From positions 1 to 38,393 of the forward strand of contig CAJTVF010000018.1 in the NCBI GenBank assembly GCA_910579435.1: DNA of 38,393 nucleotides. The letters are read 5' to 3'. The position numbers and the translations under genes are program-made. Under the pieces are notes generated by a model. The model was not told the origin of the DNA. It worked only from the letters and a program-made list of their open reading frames with translations, and ran no database searches. Source of the stretch: an uncultured Oscillibacter sp. (lineage in GTDB: Bacteria > Bacillota > Clostridia > Oscillospirales > Oscillospiraceae). Below are positions 7,176 to 14,405 of this stretch, piece by piece. Every line of letters begins with the position of its first letter. Within the stretch, counting starts at the first letter, position 1.

Positions 7176-9305
7176 ATGCGCCATTTTTCCGAAGTTTATG
7201 CCCTGATGCGCCGGAGGAACAAGAAGCAATACGCGCTCCTCTCGGGCTGCTGCTTCTTCTCTGTGCTGCTGATAACGGCCTATATCTGCATGATGCGGGC
7301 CCCCACCATCCTGAACGTCCTCCCCGAGGGAGGCGACAGCCGCAAGCAGATCATGATGATCTTCACCCTGGCGGTCATCGGCTGCGCCGTGTTCACCACC
7401 TACGCCTCCGGCCTCTTCTTCCGGCAGAAGTCCCGGGAGACCGGCGTGTTCCTGGCCCTGGGGGCCACCCGGGCCCAGGTGCGGGGGGAGCTGTACCGGG
7501 AGCTGGGAGTGATCTCCCTGGGCTCCTGCGCCGCCGGGGCCCTTCTGGGCGGGCCGCTGGCCTGGGTGCTGTGGCAGGTGTTCCGTCTCTGCGTGGTGGA
7601 TACGGAGGAGATGCGCCTGGTATTCAACCCCGCCGCCTACGTCTGGTCCCTGGCCTTCTCCGCCTTTGTCATCGCCATGATGTTCTTCCTGGGGAGCCGG
7701 TCCGTGAAGCGGACCAACATCATCGACATCGTCCAGGAGTCCCACAAGTCCGAGCCCATCCGGGAGGTGCCCCGGTGGTACGGGCCCGTTGGCATCGGCC
7801 TGCTGGCCCTGGGGGGCTTTCTGGGCTATATGTCCTCCTTCTTCTTCATAAGCGTTCTCCACTGGTATCCCCCCGAGGGGCTGACCGCGGTCTTTTACGT
7901 CCCCGCTTTGATTGGCCTCTATATGATTCTCCTGCACACGGTGGTCAACGGCTGGAACGGGAAAAAGAAGCTCTATAAGGACCTGATCGCCACCAGCCAG
8001 ATGCGCTTTCAGGGCCGCCAGACGGTGCGGAACATGCTGGTGATGACCCTGCTGATTGCCGGCGCGTACTTCGGCAGCTTCTACACCCCCATGCTGGGCA
8101 CCGGGTCCATGATTGAATACGATACCCGGCCTGTGGACTATGTGTATAACTTCCGGGCAGACCAGGACATCCCCCTGGAGGAGGAGGTCCGGGCCCTGGC
8201 GGAGGAGTACGGCGTGACCGTCACGGACTATGCCGCCGTCCCCATGCTCCGCCTGGCGGTGGACGGCGAGGACCACATTGAGGAGGAGGGCCCCATGGGC
8301 ACCACCTGGCGCGCGGAGTACAAAGAGGTCATGAGCACCGAGCTGTTTCTTTCCGCCTCCGGCTACGAGGCTTTGACGGGGGAGCATGTGGACCTGGCCG
8401 GCGGCGAGATTCGCGGCGTCGTCGACGTGGAGGGGAGCAAGCTGGGCTTTGCCCCGGACAAGAGCCTCGTGACCAACTATCTGACCGGGGAACAGCTCCC
8501 CGTCACGTCCCTGGAGCCCCTGCGCTATGACAGCCTCTTCGGGCGCTATGTGATGAACGACGCCGACTTTGCCGCCCTGGGGGCGGGCCTGACGGAGGAG
8601 TGGCGGGAGACCCAGGTCTGCTTCAACGTGGAAAACTGCGAGGAGACCTATGACTTCGCCAAAGCCCTGTTCAACGAGATTGTGGACCGCTCTACCATAG
8701 ACGTGGCCCAGTTCAGCGGCTGGGACCCGGTAATCCGGGACCAGTACCTGGCGGAGGAGGGCGTTTACTTCCTGGACCGGGAGAACTGCGCGGAATATGG
8801 TTTTACTGTCATCGACTACGCTCAGCGGGACAGCTCCGCCTTCCGGCTGGACTGGCACTACATGCCTGCGTTCCGGATTCTGGACAGGACGGACTTTGTC
8901 AAGACCATGGCGGTGTTCCTCATCCTCTTTGTCTTTGTGGCTGTGGTGTGCTTTGCCGCCGTGTTTGTGATTGCCTATACCCGGTGCATGACCATTGCCC
9001 TGACAAACCGGAAGGTCTACGACGACCTCAGGCATTTGGGGGCCTCCAACGCCTATCTCCGCCGCTCCGTCCGGGGGCAGGTGAAGCGGGTGTTCCTGGT
9101 GCCCGCCCTGGCGGGCACCAGCCTGATCTACGCCTTTTATGTCATGATTATGTACTTCAACGGCAGTCCCGCAGGTATTACGCCCAGCGAGGCGGCGGGC
9201 CTTCTGGCCGACCTGGCGGTGGTGGCGGCGGTGTCCGCCCTGATCTACGGCGTGTACCGCCTGACCCTGGCCCAGGTGTGCCGGGCCCTGGATATCCGGC
9301 GGTGA
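7176..9305 (+). CDS. ABC transporter permease, FtsX/BceB-like
   Basis: This encodes 709 residues. An N-terminal membrane helix (residues about 20-40) is followed by an FtsX-type domain (FTLAVIGCAVFTTYASGLFF, then RETGVFLALGATRAQV). More helices follow, then a large extracytoplasmic region of about 240 residues (roughly 320-565, rich in Asp and Glu, few hydrophobics), and a second FtsX block at the C-terminus (YDDLRHLGASNAYLRRSV). This is the BceB layout: ten helices with a big external domain between helices 7 and 8. BceAB systems sense and detoxify cell-wall-active peptides. The usual BceRS partner is absent and a GHKL/LytTR pair lies divergently instead. The last codons reach 9305 before a strong hairpin. 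Confidence 0.9.
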   Translation: MRHFSEVYALMRRRNKKQYALLSGCCFFSVLLITAYICMMRAPTILNVLPEGGDSRKQIMMIFTLAVIGCAVFTTYASGLFFRQKSRETGVFLALGATRAQVRGELYRELGVISLGSCAAGALLGGPLAWVLWQVFRLCVVDTEEMRLVFNPAAYVWSLAFSAFVIAMMFFLGSRSVKRTNIIDIVQESHKSEPIREVPRWYGPVGIGLLALGGFLGYMSSFFFISVLHWYPPEGLTAVFYVPALIGLYMILLHTVVNGWNGKKKLYKDLIATSQMRFQGRQTVRNMLVMTLLIAGAYFGSFYTPMLGTGSMIEYDTRPVDYVYNFRADQDIPLEEEVRALAEEYGVTVTDYAAVPMLRLAVDGEDHIEEEGPMGTTWRAEYKEVMSTELFLSASGYEALTGEHVDLAGGEIRGVVDVEGSKLGFAPDKSLVTNYLTGEQLPVTSLEPLRYDSLFGRYVMNDADFAALGAGLTEEWRETQVCFNVENCEETYDFAKALFNEIVDRSTIDVAQFSGWDPVIRDQYLAEEGVYFLDRENCAEYGFTVIDYAQRDSSAFRLDWHYMPAFRILDRTDFVKTMAVFLILFVFVAVVCFAAVFVIAYTRCMTIALTNRKVYDDLRHLGASNAYLRRSVRGQVKRVFLVPALAGTSLIYAFYVMIMYFNGSPAGITPSEAAGLLADLAVVAAVSALIYGVYRLTLAQVCRALDIRR

Positions 9306-9320
9306 CCGGAAAGCGCAAAG

Positions 9321-9348
9321 GAGCGCGGGACCAAACGGTCCCGCGCTC
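9321..9348. terminator. Hairpin between convergent genes
   Basis: A perfect 12-bp stem (GAGCGCGGGACC with GGTCCCGCGCTC) with loop AAAC lies between the ABC permease and the convergent SLH gene. The T-run is weak on both sides, but the position suggests a shared terminator. Confidence 0.7.
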
Positions 9349-9372
9349 CCTGGGTTCCTGTTCAAAAAGAGG

Positions 9373-10815
9373 TCAGGCGCTTTGCCTGGCGTGGACCGCC
9401 AGGGACTGCTGGGGGGGCATGGCGAAGTAGTCGTAGCTGACCTCGCTGCCGCTGTCGCCCCAGGTGGTGTCGATGTGGTATTCCGTACCGTCCAGGGTGG
9501 CGACGGTCCAGATGTGGTCCCCCTGGATGATGGTGGAGCACCGGATGCCCTCCAGCTTCAAAAGCAGGTTATAGGCCCCGGTGTAGCCGTCGCAGACGGC
9601 GGCGCCGTTTGCAAACAGGCTGTAGGGAATGTGGCTGAGGGAATCGTCCCCGGCCTGGTAGTCGTAGACGCAGTTGTCGCAGATCCAGCCGTAGTAGACC
9701 CGGGCCTTTTCCAGCTCCGCCATATCCGGACGGAGAACTCCCTCGTTCCAGAGCCGGTCGTGGACGGCGATAGCGGCCTCCATGGCGGCGGCGCGGTACT
9801 CCTGGGTCCGCCGTCCCGCCCCGGCGGCGGAAAAGCTCAAAGTCGCCAGACCCGCGCCCCAGGTGCAGTGGACCTGGTTATAGCCTTGCTCACAGTGGTC
9901 CTTCATCACGGCCAGGGACTGGTCCATAAGCTGCCGGGACTTCGCTTCGGAGAGGCCGGGGAGGTGGAATGTCAGCTGGTCGCTGCCCTGGGCCAGCATG
10001 CAGCGCAGGGAGCTTGCCAGTTCTTCCCGGGTGGAGGGAGAGAGGACGTAATTCCCCGGCTCTACCAGGTCCGCCAGGGAGGTCCCGGCGACGCTGTAAA
10101 GCGCGGACAGGTCCCACTGGGGCCGGACCCGCAGGGCCGGGTCCAGCATGCGGGTGAGCATGGCGGCCAGGGCCCCCCGGGTGATGGGCCGGCTGGGAAG
10201 GAAGGAGCCGCTGGCGTCGCTTCCCACAGAGATTCCCTTCCGGTAGAGGGCCAGGATATCCTGGTAGTAAGGCGTGTACTCGTCCACGTCGGGGAGGAAG
10301 CGGCGGGAGGAGTAGCCCACGGTGACCAGCTCGTCGTGAACGGAGGGCAGAGCCTCCTCCGGGAGGACGTTGGCCAGGACGTGGGCCACCTGAGCCCGGG
10401 CGGCGGGCTCGTAGAGCTCCATGTACCCGTCCACGAAGTCCGCCTCCAGTACGCCCTCCGCCTGGAGATAGCGCAGGTACGCCAGGGCCGCCGGGGTGGT
10501 CTCACGGCGGTAGGCCAGGGCGGCCTCGGGTTCTCCGGTCCGGTACAGGCTCCGGACCCGCCCGGCGAAGATGACGGCCTGTCCTAGGGTCACCGGGTCT
10601 CCCAGGCCGAAGGTTCCGTCGCCCTTCCCGTTGGCGAGGCCGTACTCATAGAGGGCGGATACGTTGTCATAGAAGGGGGAATCCGCCGTCAGGTCGGAGA
10701 ACTCCCCGGCGTAGGTCCGGCTGCGGGTGAAGCCGCCTTCCTGGGCGGCCTGGGCGGATGGGGAGGTCAGCAGCAGGCACAGGGCCAGCAGCAGGGCGGG
10801 GATCTGCTTCCTCAT
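9373..10815 (-). CDS. Secreted SLH-domain protein with transglutaminase-like domain
   Basis: This 480-residue precursor has a signal peptide (MRKQIP, a leucine-rich core, cleavage near AQAAQ). Two clear S-layer-homology repeats follow, about residues 38-95 (FSDLTADSPFYDNV, GLANGKGDGTFG) and 170-230 (FLPDVDEYTPYYQDI, GSFLPSRPITRGALAAML), with a degenerate one between. The C-terminal third is a transglutaminase/protease-like fold with an apparent triad Cys408 (AAVCDGYTGA), His434 (DHIW) and Asp449 (HIDTTWGD). SLH repeats bind secondary cell-wall polymer, so the protein should sit on the cell surface; the enzymatic target is unknown. It is 19 bases downstream of the LytR-CpsA-Psr gene, with AAAGGAA before its ATG. 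Confidence 0.9.
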   Translation of the reverse strand: MRKQIPALLLALCLLLTSPSAQAAQEGGFTRSRTYAGEFSDLTADSPFYDNVSALYEYGLANGKGDGTFGLGDPVTLGQAVIFAGRVRSLYRTGEPEAALAYRRETTPAALAYLRYLQAEGVLEADFVDGYMELYEPAARAQVAHVLANVLPEEALPSVHDELVTVGYSSRRFLPDVDEYTPYYQDILALYRKGISVGSDASGSFLPSRPITRGALAAMLTRMLDPALRVRPQWDLSALYSVAGTSLADLVEPGNYVLSPSTREELASSLRCMLAQGSDQLTFHLPGLSEAKSRQLMDQSLAVMKDHCEQGYNQVHCTWGAGLATLSFSAAGAGRRTQEYRAAAMEAAIAVHDRLWNEGVLRPDMAELEKARVYYGWICDNCVYDYQAGDDSLSHIPYSLFANGAAVCDGYTGAYNLLLKLEGIRCSTIIQGDHIWTVATLDGTEYHIDTTWGDSGSEVSYDYFAMPPQQSLAVHARQSA

Positions 10816-10834
10816 AGCGTTCCTTTCGGGAAAA

Positions 10835-11821
10835 TCAGGTTAAAATGTTCAGGTCCTCGGGGAGGCGGTCCTCCACATAGGGGTTCAGATATTCGTTTAC
10901 CAAGGCCAGGACTTCCTCCTGGTCCAGATAGATATAGGGGGACTTCCATTCCCCCGGCAGGGTGGAGAAGCTGATGGCGTCTGAGCCCATGCCGACGACC
11001 TGGGTGCCCAGCCATACCAGGTTGCCCGCGTTCAGGTCCGTTTTCACATATTGAATAAAAATTTTACACAGGCTGTCCAGCTTCGTGAGGGTGGCTGGGG
11101 TCAGCATCTGCTTGGCGACGGCTTTCAGGAAGTCCTGCTGGGTCTGCATCCGGCCAATGTCCTGGGAGGCGTAGCCCTCCCGGAAGCGGACGACCTTCAA
11201 CGCCTCCGCGCCGGTGAGGTGGCGCATTCCCTTGGAGAAATGGATGGAGAGGTTTTGGTAGGGGTCCTCGTAGTGCATGTCCATGGGGATATAGAAATCC
11301 ACGCCGCCGATGGCGTCCACCAGGGCCGCAAACGCTTTCAGGTTCACCAGGACGGTGTAGTCCACCGGAATGCCCAGCTGGTCGGAGACGGTGTCCGCCA
11401 GCAGCTCCATGCCGCCGGAGTTGTAGGCGTAGTTTATTTTGTGGTTTTTTCCATTTATGCTGGCTTTGGTGTCCCGGGGGATGCTGACGCCGTATACATA
11501 GCCGTTTTCCGCGTCCAGGGCAACCAGAATATTGGTGTCGCTGCCGCCGTTGCCGTCGTCCGCGCCGGAGACCAGGATGGTCCAGAACTGGGGCTTGCGC
11601 TCGTAGTGGGAGCGAAGGGCCTCTGCCTCCTCGTCGGAGAGGTCCTCCGAGACGGCGGGGTTGGTGACCTTTTGAATCATAACGGGGTCGTCTGCGGCCT
11701 TTTGATCCGGGGCCCGGAAGTAAACCCGGACCACAGCGTAGCACAGGCCGATCAGGATGAAGAGCAGCAGCAGCGTGACCATCCAGGAGCTGCGCTTTTT
11801 GCGGCGAAGTCTTGAAGCCAT
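10835..11821 (-). CDS. LytR-CpsA-Psr (LCP) family cell-wall polymer ligase
   Basis: This encodes 328 residues: a short Arg/Lys-rich N-terminus, one transmembrane helix (SSWMVTLLLLFILIGLCYAV) and an extracellular LCP domain. Family motifs seen are GGSDTNILV, YGVSIPRDT, KINYAYNSGG, and the Arg-rich VVRFREGYASQDIGRMQTQQ. LCP enzymes transfer undecaprenyl-linked glycopolymers such as teichoic-acid-like polymers onto peptidoglycan. Because SLH proteins bind wall polymers, co-transcription with the next SLH gene is functionally sensible. ATG 11821 follows GGGAGGTTCCC; an upstream in-frame extension reaches 11992 but crosses the promoter at 11925-11953. Confidence 0.92.
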   Translation of the reverse strand: MASRLRRKKRSSWMVTLLLLFILIGLCYAVVRVYFRAPDQKAADDPVMIQKVTNPAVSEDLSDEEAEALRSHYERKPQFWTILVSGADDGNGGSDTNILVALDAENGYVYGVSIPRDTKASINGKNHKINYAYNSGGMELLADTVSDQLGIPVDYTVLVNLKAFAALVDAIGGVDFYIPMDMHYEDPYQNLSIHFSKGMRHLTGAEALKVVRFREGYASQDIGRMQTQQDFLKAVAKQMLTPATLTKLDSLCKIFIQYVKTDLNAGNLVWLGTQVVGMGSDAISFSTLPGEWKSPYIYLDQEEVLALVNEYLNPYVEDRLPEDLNILT

Positions 11822-11924
11822 GGGAACCTCCCGTGCGCCGTTTTCCGGCGCGTATCTGTAGAAAATCGGTTTTGCGAAAAGGGGCCCGTCCAAAAACAGG
11901 GCCGGCGGATGGAACGTCTGCTTC

Positions 11925-11953
11925 ATTATAAGTCCGGCTCCGGAAAAAGACAA
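11925..11953 (-). promoter_or_regulatory. Promoter of the LCP/SLH operon
   Basis: On the minus strand TTGTCT (11953-11948), 17 bases, then TATAAT (11930-11925) lie about 100 bases upstream of the LCP start. Confidence 0.65.
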
Positions 11954-11956
11954 GAG

Positions 11957-11985
11957 AAAAAATAGCGGCATCGCCGCTATTTTTT
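11957..11985 (-). terminator. Terminator after the spoIIID/unknown gene pair
   Basis: AAAAAATAGCGGC and GCCGCTATTTTTT pair perfectly over 13 bp with a three-base loop, T-rich on either strand. It lies about 60 bases downstream of the minus-strand gene ending at 12047. Confidence 0.8.
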
Positions 11986-12046
11986 CGGTCAAAATTTTGC
12001 GCTTTCTGTCATTTCTTACAAGGGATTCAAAATATTTTCAGAAAGT

Positions 12047-12379
12047 TTACAACTTGGACAAATTCTCTCCATCCTTTTCCGGCTCCGGGGGTTTTTCCGC
12101 CGCCGGAGCGGCGGCGGTCAGCTGTTCCAGCAGGGTCTTGATATCCGCCAGAAGCTGGTTCTGGTAGGAGAGGGCGCAGCGGATATAGTGCATGGCCGGC
12201 TCCGGCGCGGGGGAGGGCGGGTCCTCCAGCGGGTGGGGCCAGCGGCGGACCTCCGGCTCCGTGTAGATGGGCTTGCCCGGCGGAACGGCCTCCCGGCCTG
12301 GGGACCGGGTGACGGGCACGGTCCGGGCCGTCCGTCCGGCCGCCGGGGTCCGGCCCCGGCCGTGTTGACGATTTGCCAT
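12047..12379 (-). CDS. Hypothetical protein, Pro-rich with amphipathic C-terminus
   Basis: This encodes 110 residues that I do not recognise. The first 65 are Arg/Pro/Gly-rich and probably disordered. A predicted helical stretch (HYIRCALSYQNQLLADIKTL, LEQLTAA) follows, and the end is acidic and Pro-rich. No signal peptide or membrane segment is visible. The frame is supported by AAGGAGGGA upstream of the ATG, the tight position 26 bases downstream of spoIIID and a terminator just beyond its stop. Co-transcription with spoIIID suggests sporulation expression. This is inference only. Confidence 0.55.
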   Translation of the reverse strand: MANRQHGRGRTPAAGRTARTVPVTRSPGREAVPPGKPIYTEPEVRRWPHPLEDPPSPAPEPAMHYIRCALSYQNQLLADIKTLLEQLTAAAPAAEKPPEPEKDGENLSKL

Positions 12380-12405
12380 GATTCAGGGTCCCTCCTTCCG
12401 CGGCT

Positions 12406-12654
12406 CTAGTCGCCGCGGTATTTTTTGCGGGTGGCGATGCCGCCCCGGATGTGCCGCTGGGCCTTGTTTACGTCCAGCACTTCCTTGACCTGCAGGTACA
12501 GCGGGCGGTTGAATAGGGGCAGCCGCTCGGAAATGTCCTTATGCACCGTCGATTTGCTGATGCCGAACCTCTGGGCGGCGGCCCGGACCGTGGACCGGTT
12601 CTCTATGATGTAAAGAGCCAGGCGCTCCGCCCGCTCCTCCATATTTCCCTTCAA
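12406..12654 (-). CDS. spoIIID: Sporulation transcriptional regulator SpoIIID
   Basis: This 82-residue DNA-binding regulator of the mother cell adjusts the SigE regulon and prepares SigK expression. The family signature is clear: EERAERLALYIIENRSTVRA, then RFGISKSTVHKDISERL (helix-turn-helix) and KEVLDVNKAQRHIRGGIATR. I prefer the TTG start at 12654, giving MKGNMEERA, because family members begin this way and GTGAGG lies five bases upstream; ATG 12642 is the alternative. The frame continues to 12801, but that would run through the SigE-like promoter. It is followed by a small unknown gene in the same direction. Confidence 0.93.
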   Translation of the reverse strand: MKGNMEERAERLALYIIENRSTVRAAAQRFGISKSTVHKDISERLPLFNRPLYLQVKEVLDVNKAQRHIRGGIATRKKYRGD

Positions 12655-12685
12655 AACATCCTCACTCCCTGCCTCTTGTTGGTCC

Positions 12686-12714
12686 ATCCTATGCGCGGCG
12701 GCGGCGGGATATGT
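12686..12714 (-). promoter_or_regulatory. SigE-type sporulation promoter of spoIIID
   Basis: The minus strand reads ACATATC (12714-12708), a 14-base spacer, then CATAGGAT (12693-12686). This closely fits the mother-cell SigE consensus (KMATATT, 14-15 bases, CATACAHT). spoIIID is a known SigE target, and the element is about 30 bases upstream of the chosen start. Confidence 0.62.
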
Positions 12715-12757
12715 TCCCGAAAAGGGAAAGGACAGGGCGGAAAATGCAAAAAGGCCC

Positions 12758-12788
12758 TTGACATGGAGTGGACTCCACGTGGTATGCT
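12758..12788 (+). promoter_or_regulatory. MerR-type promoter/operator of the aldo/keto reductase operon
   Basis: A perfect -35 TTGACA (12758-12763) and a TATGCT -10 (12783-12788) are separated by 19 bases. The spacer holds a dyad, ACATGGAGT-GG-ACTCCACGT (12761-12780, one mismatch). An overlong spacer with a dyad between -35 and -10 is the hallmark of MerR-family activation. No MerR gene is in the window, so the regulator must act from elsewhere. Confidence 0.75.
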
Positions 12789-12832
12789 GGAGAGCGGACA
12801 ACGTGTTTTGGAAAACAAGGAGGTTTATTCAG

Positions 12833-13981
12833 ATGCGATACCGTACATTGGGCCGGAACGGCATCCAGGTGGGCGAGATCGGAGTGGGCTGCGAGGGCTT
12901 TCTGGAAAAGACCCCGGAGCAGGTGAGCGAATGGCTGGACGTGTGCGAGGCGGCGGGGGCCAACTGCATCGATTTGTACGCGCCCAACCCGGATTTCCGC
13001 TCCAACCTGGGCCGGGCCCTCCGGGGGCGGCGGGAGAAATTTGTCCTCCAGGCCCACCTCTGCTCCGTCTGGAAGGACGGCCAGTACAAGCGGACCCGGG
13101 ACATGGCCGAGGTCCGGGAGGGCTTTGAGGACCAGCTCCGGCGGCTGGAGACGGATCATGTGGAGATCGGCATGGTCCACTATGTGGACTCCCTGGCGGA
13201 GTGGGAAACGGTCCAAAACGGCGCCGTCATGGAGTACGCCCTGGCATTGAAGGCGGCGGGAACCGTCGGCTGCGTGGGCCTCTCCAGCCACAATCCCCAG
13301 GTATCCCTGGCGGCGGCGGAGAGCGGGCTGATCGACGTGCTGATGTTCAGCGTCAACCCCTGCTACGACCTCCAGCCCGCCTCTGAGGACGTGGAGGAGC
13401 TTTGGGCCCCCAAGAACTACGCCGCCCCTCTGCTGAACATGGACCCGGAGCGCCAGGCCCTCTACGAGACCTGCCAGCGCCTGGGGGTGGGTATTACGGT
13501 GATGAAGGCCTTTGGCGGCGGGGACCTGCTCAGTGATTCCCTCTCCCCGGCGGGGAAGGCCCTGACGGTTTTCCAGTGCCTCCAGTACGCCCTGGACCGG
13601 CCCGGCGTTGGCTGCGTGATGTCCGGGGCCCGGAGCCTGGAGGACTTGAAGCGGAGCCTGGCCTTTGAGGACGCCTCGGAGGAAGAGCGGGACTACGCCG
13701 CGGCTCTGGCGGCCCTGCCGAAAATCAGCTGGAAGGGCCACTGCATGTACTGCGGCCACTGCGCGCCCTGCCCCCAGGGCGTCTCCGTGGCGGATGTGAC
13801 AAAGTTCCTGAACCTCTCCCTGGCCCAGGGAAGCGTCCCCGAAACCGTCCGGGAGCACTACGCCGCCCTGCCCCATGGGGCGGGGGAGTGCGTCCGGTGC
13901 GGGGCCTGTGAAACGCGCTGTCCCTTCGCCGTGCCCATCCGGGAGAACATGGCGAAGGCGGCGGAGCTCTTCGGAAGGTGA
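12833..13981 (+). CDS. Aldo/keto reductase with C-terminal 4Fe-4S domain
   Basis: This encodes 382 residues. The first about 290 form an aldo/keto reductase TIM barrel (MRYRTLGRNGIQVGEIGVGC, CIDLYAPN, IGMVHYVDS, VGLSSHNPQ, GVGCVMSGARS). The C-terminus holds two cysteine clusters, CMYCGHCAPCP and CVRCGACETRCP, as expected for ferredoxin-like 4Fe-4S binding in the anaerobe-type branch. In the usual catalytic positions the Asp and Tyr are in CIDLY, but the strand that normally carries the catalytic Lys reads FVLQAHL, so classical NADPH-dependent reduction is not assured. ATG 12833 has AAGGAGG nine bases upstream. It is first in a three-gene operon under a MerR-type promoter, which suggests induction by a stress or electrophile signal. 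Confidence 0.9.
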   Translation: MRYRTLGRNGIQVGEIGVGCEGFLEKTPEQVSEWLDVCEAAGANCIDLYAPNPDFRSNLGRALRGRREKFVLQAHLCSVWKDGQYKRTRDMAEVREGFEDQLRRLETDHVEIGMVHYVDSLAEWETVQNGAVMEYALALKAAGTVGCVGLSSHNPQVSLAAAESGLIDVLMFSVNPCYDLQPASEDVEELWAPKNYAAPLLNMDPERQALYETCQRLGVGITVMKAFGGGDLLSDSLSPAGKALTVFQCLQYALDRPGVGCVMSGARSLEDLKRSLAFEDASEEERDYAAALAALPKISWKGHCMYCGHCAPCPQGVSVADVTKFLNLSLAQGSVPETVREHYAALPHGAGECVRCGACETRCPFAVPIRENMAKAAELFGR

Positions 13982-13988
13982 GGGGTCT

Positions 13989-14405
13989 ATGCGGACGATT
14001 TTGATTCTGGACGGCCAGGGCGGCGGCGTGGGGAGCCAGCTGGTGAAGCTGCTGAAGCCCCGCCTGAGCGGGGGCTGCCGCCTCCTGTGCGTAGGAACCA
14101 ACGTGGCGGCCACCGCCGCCATGCTGAAGGCCGGGGCCGCCCAGGGGGCCACGGGGGAGAACGCCGTGGTGTACAACGCCGCCCGGGCGGACCTGATTTT
14201 GGGGCCCATCGGCGTGGTGCTGGCCAACGGCATCCTGGGGGAGGTGTCCCCCGCCATGGCCTCCGCCGTCTCCGGGTCCGGGGCGGTGAAGATTCTGATT
14301 CCCTCCTCGTCCTGCGGCGTGTACGTGGCGGGAGTGGAGGAGTGCCGCCTGGAGGAATACCTCCGCCGGGCGGCGGAGCTGGCGGTAAGGGAGCTGGGGC
14401 TGTGA
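13989..14405 (+). CDS. DUF3842 family protein
   Basis: This encodes 138 residues, small and Gly/Ala-rich with a Rossmann-like start (MRTILILDGQGGGVGSQLVK) resembling a nucleotide-binding loop. Conserved segments VGTNVAATAAMLKAGA, GENAVVYNAARADLILGPIG and ILIPSSSCGVYVAG fit the DUF3842 family of Clostridia, whose function is unknown. ATG 13989 is seven bases after the reductase stop, and the stop codon overlaps the next start (GTGA). Co-translation with a reductase and a P-loop kinase suggests the three act on one metabolite. Confidence 0.82.
   Translation: MRTILILDGQGGGVGSQLVKLLKPRLSGGCRLLCVGTNVAATAAMLKAGAAQGATGENAVVYNAARADLILGPIGVVLANGILGEVSPAMASAVSGSGAVKILIPSSSCGVYVAGVEECRLEEYLRRAAELAVRELGL

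Noticed and set aside
7035..9365. A 776-codon open frame on the minus strand opposite the ABC permease
   Set aside because: It has the same composition artefact (many His, Gln, Gly, Val). The plus-strand BceB-like protein explains the region.
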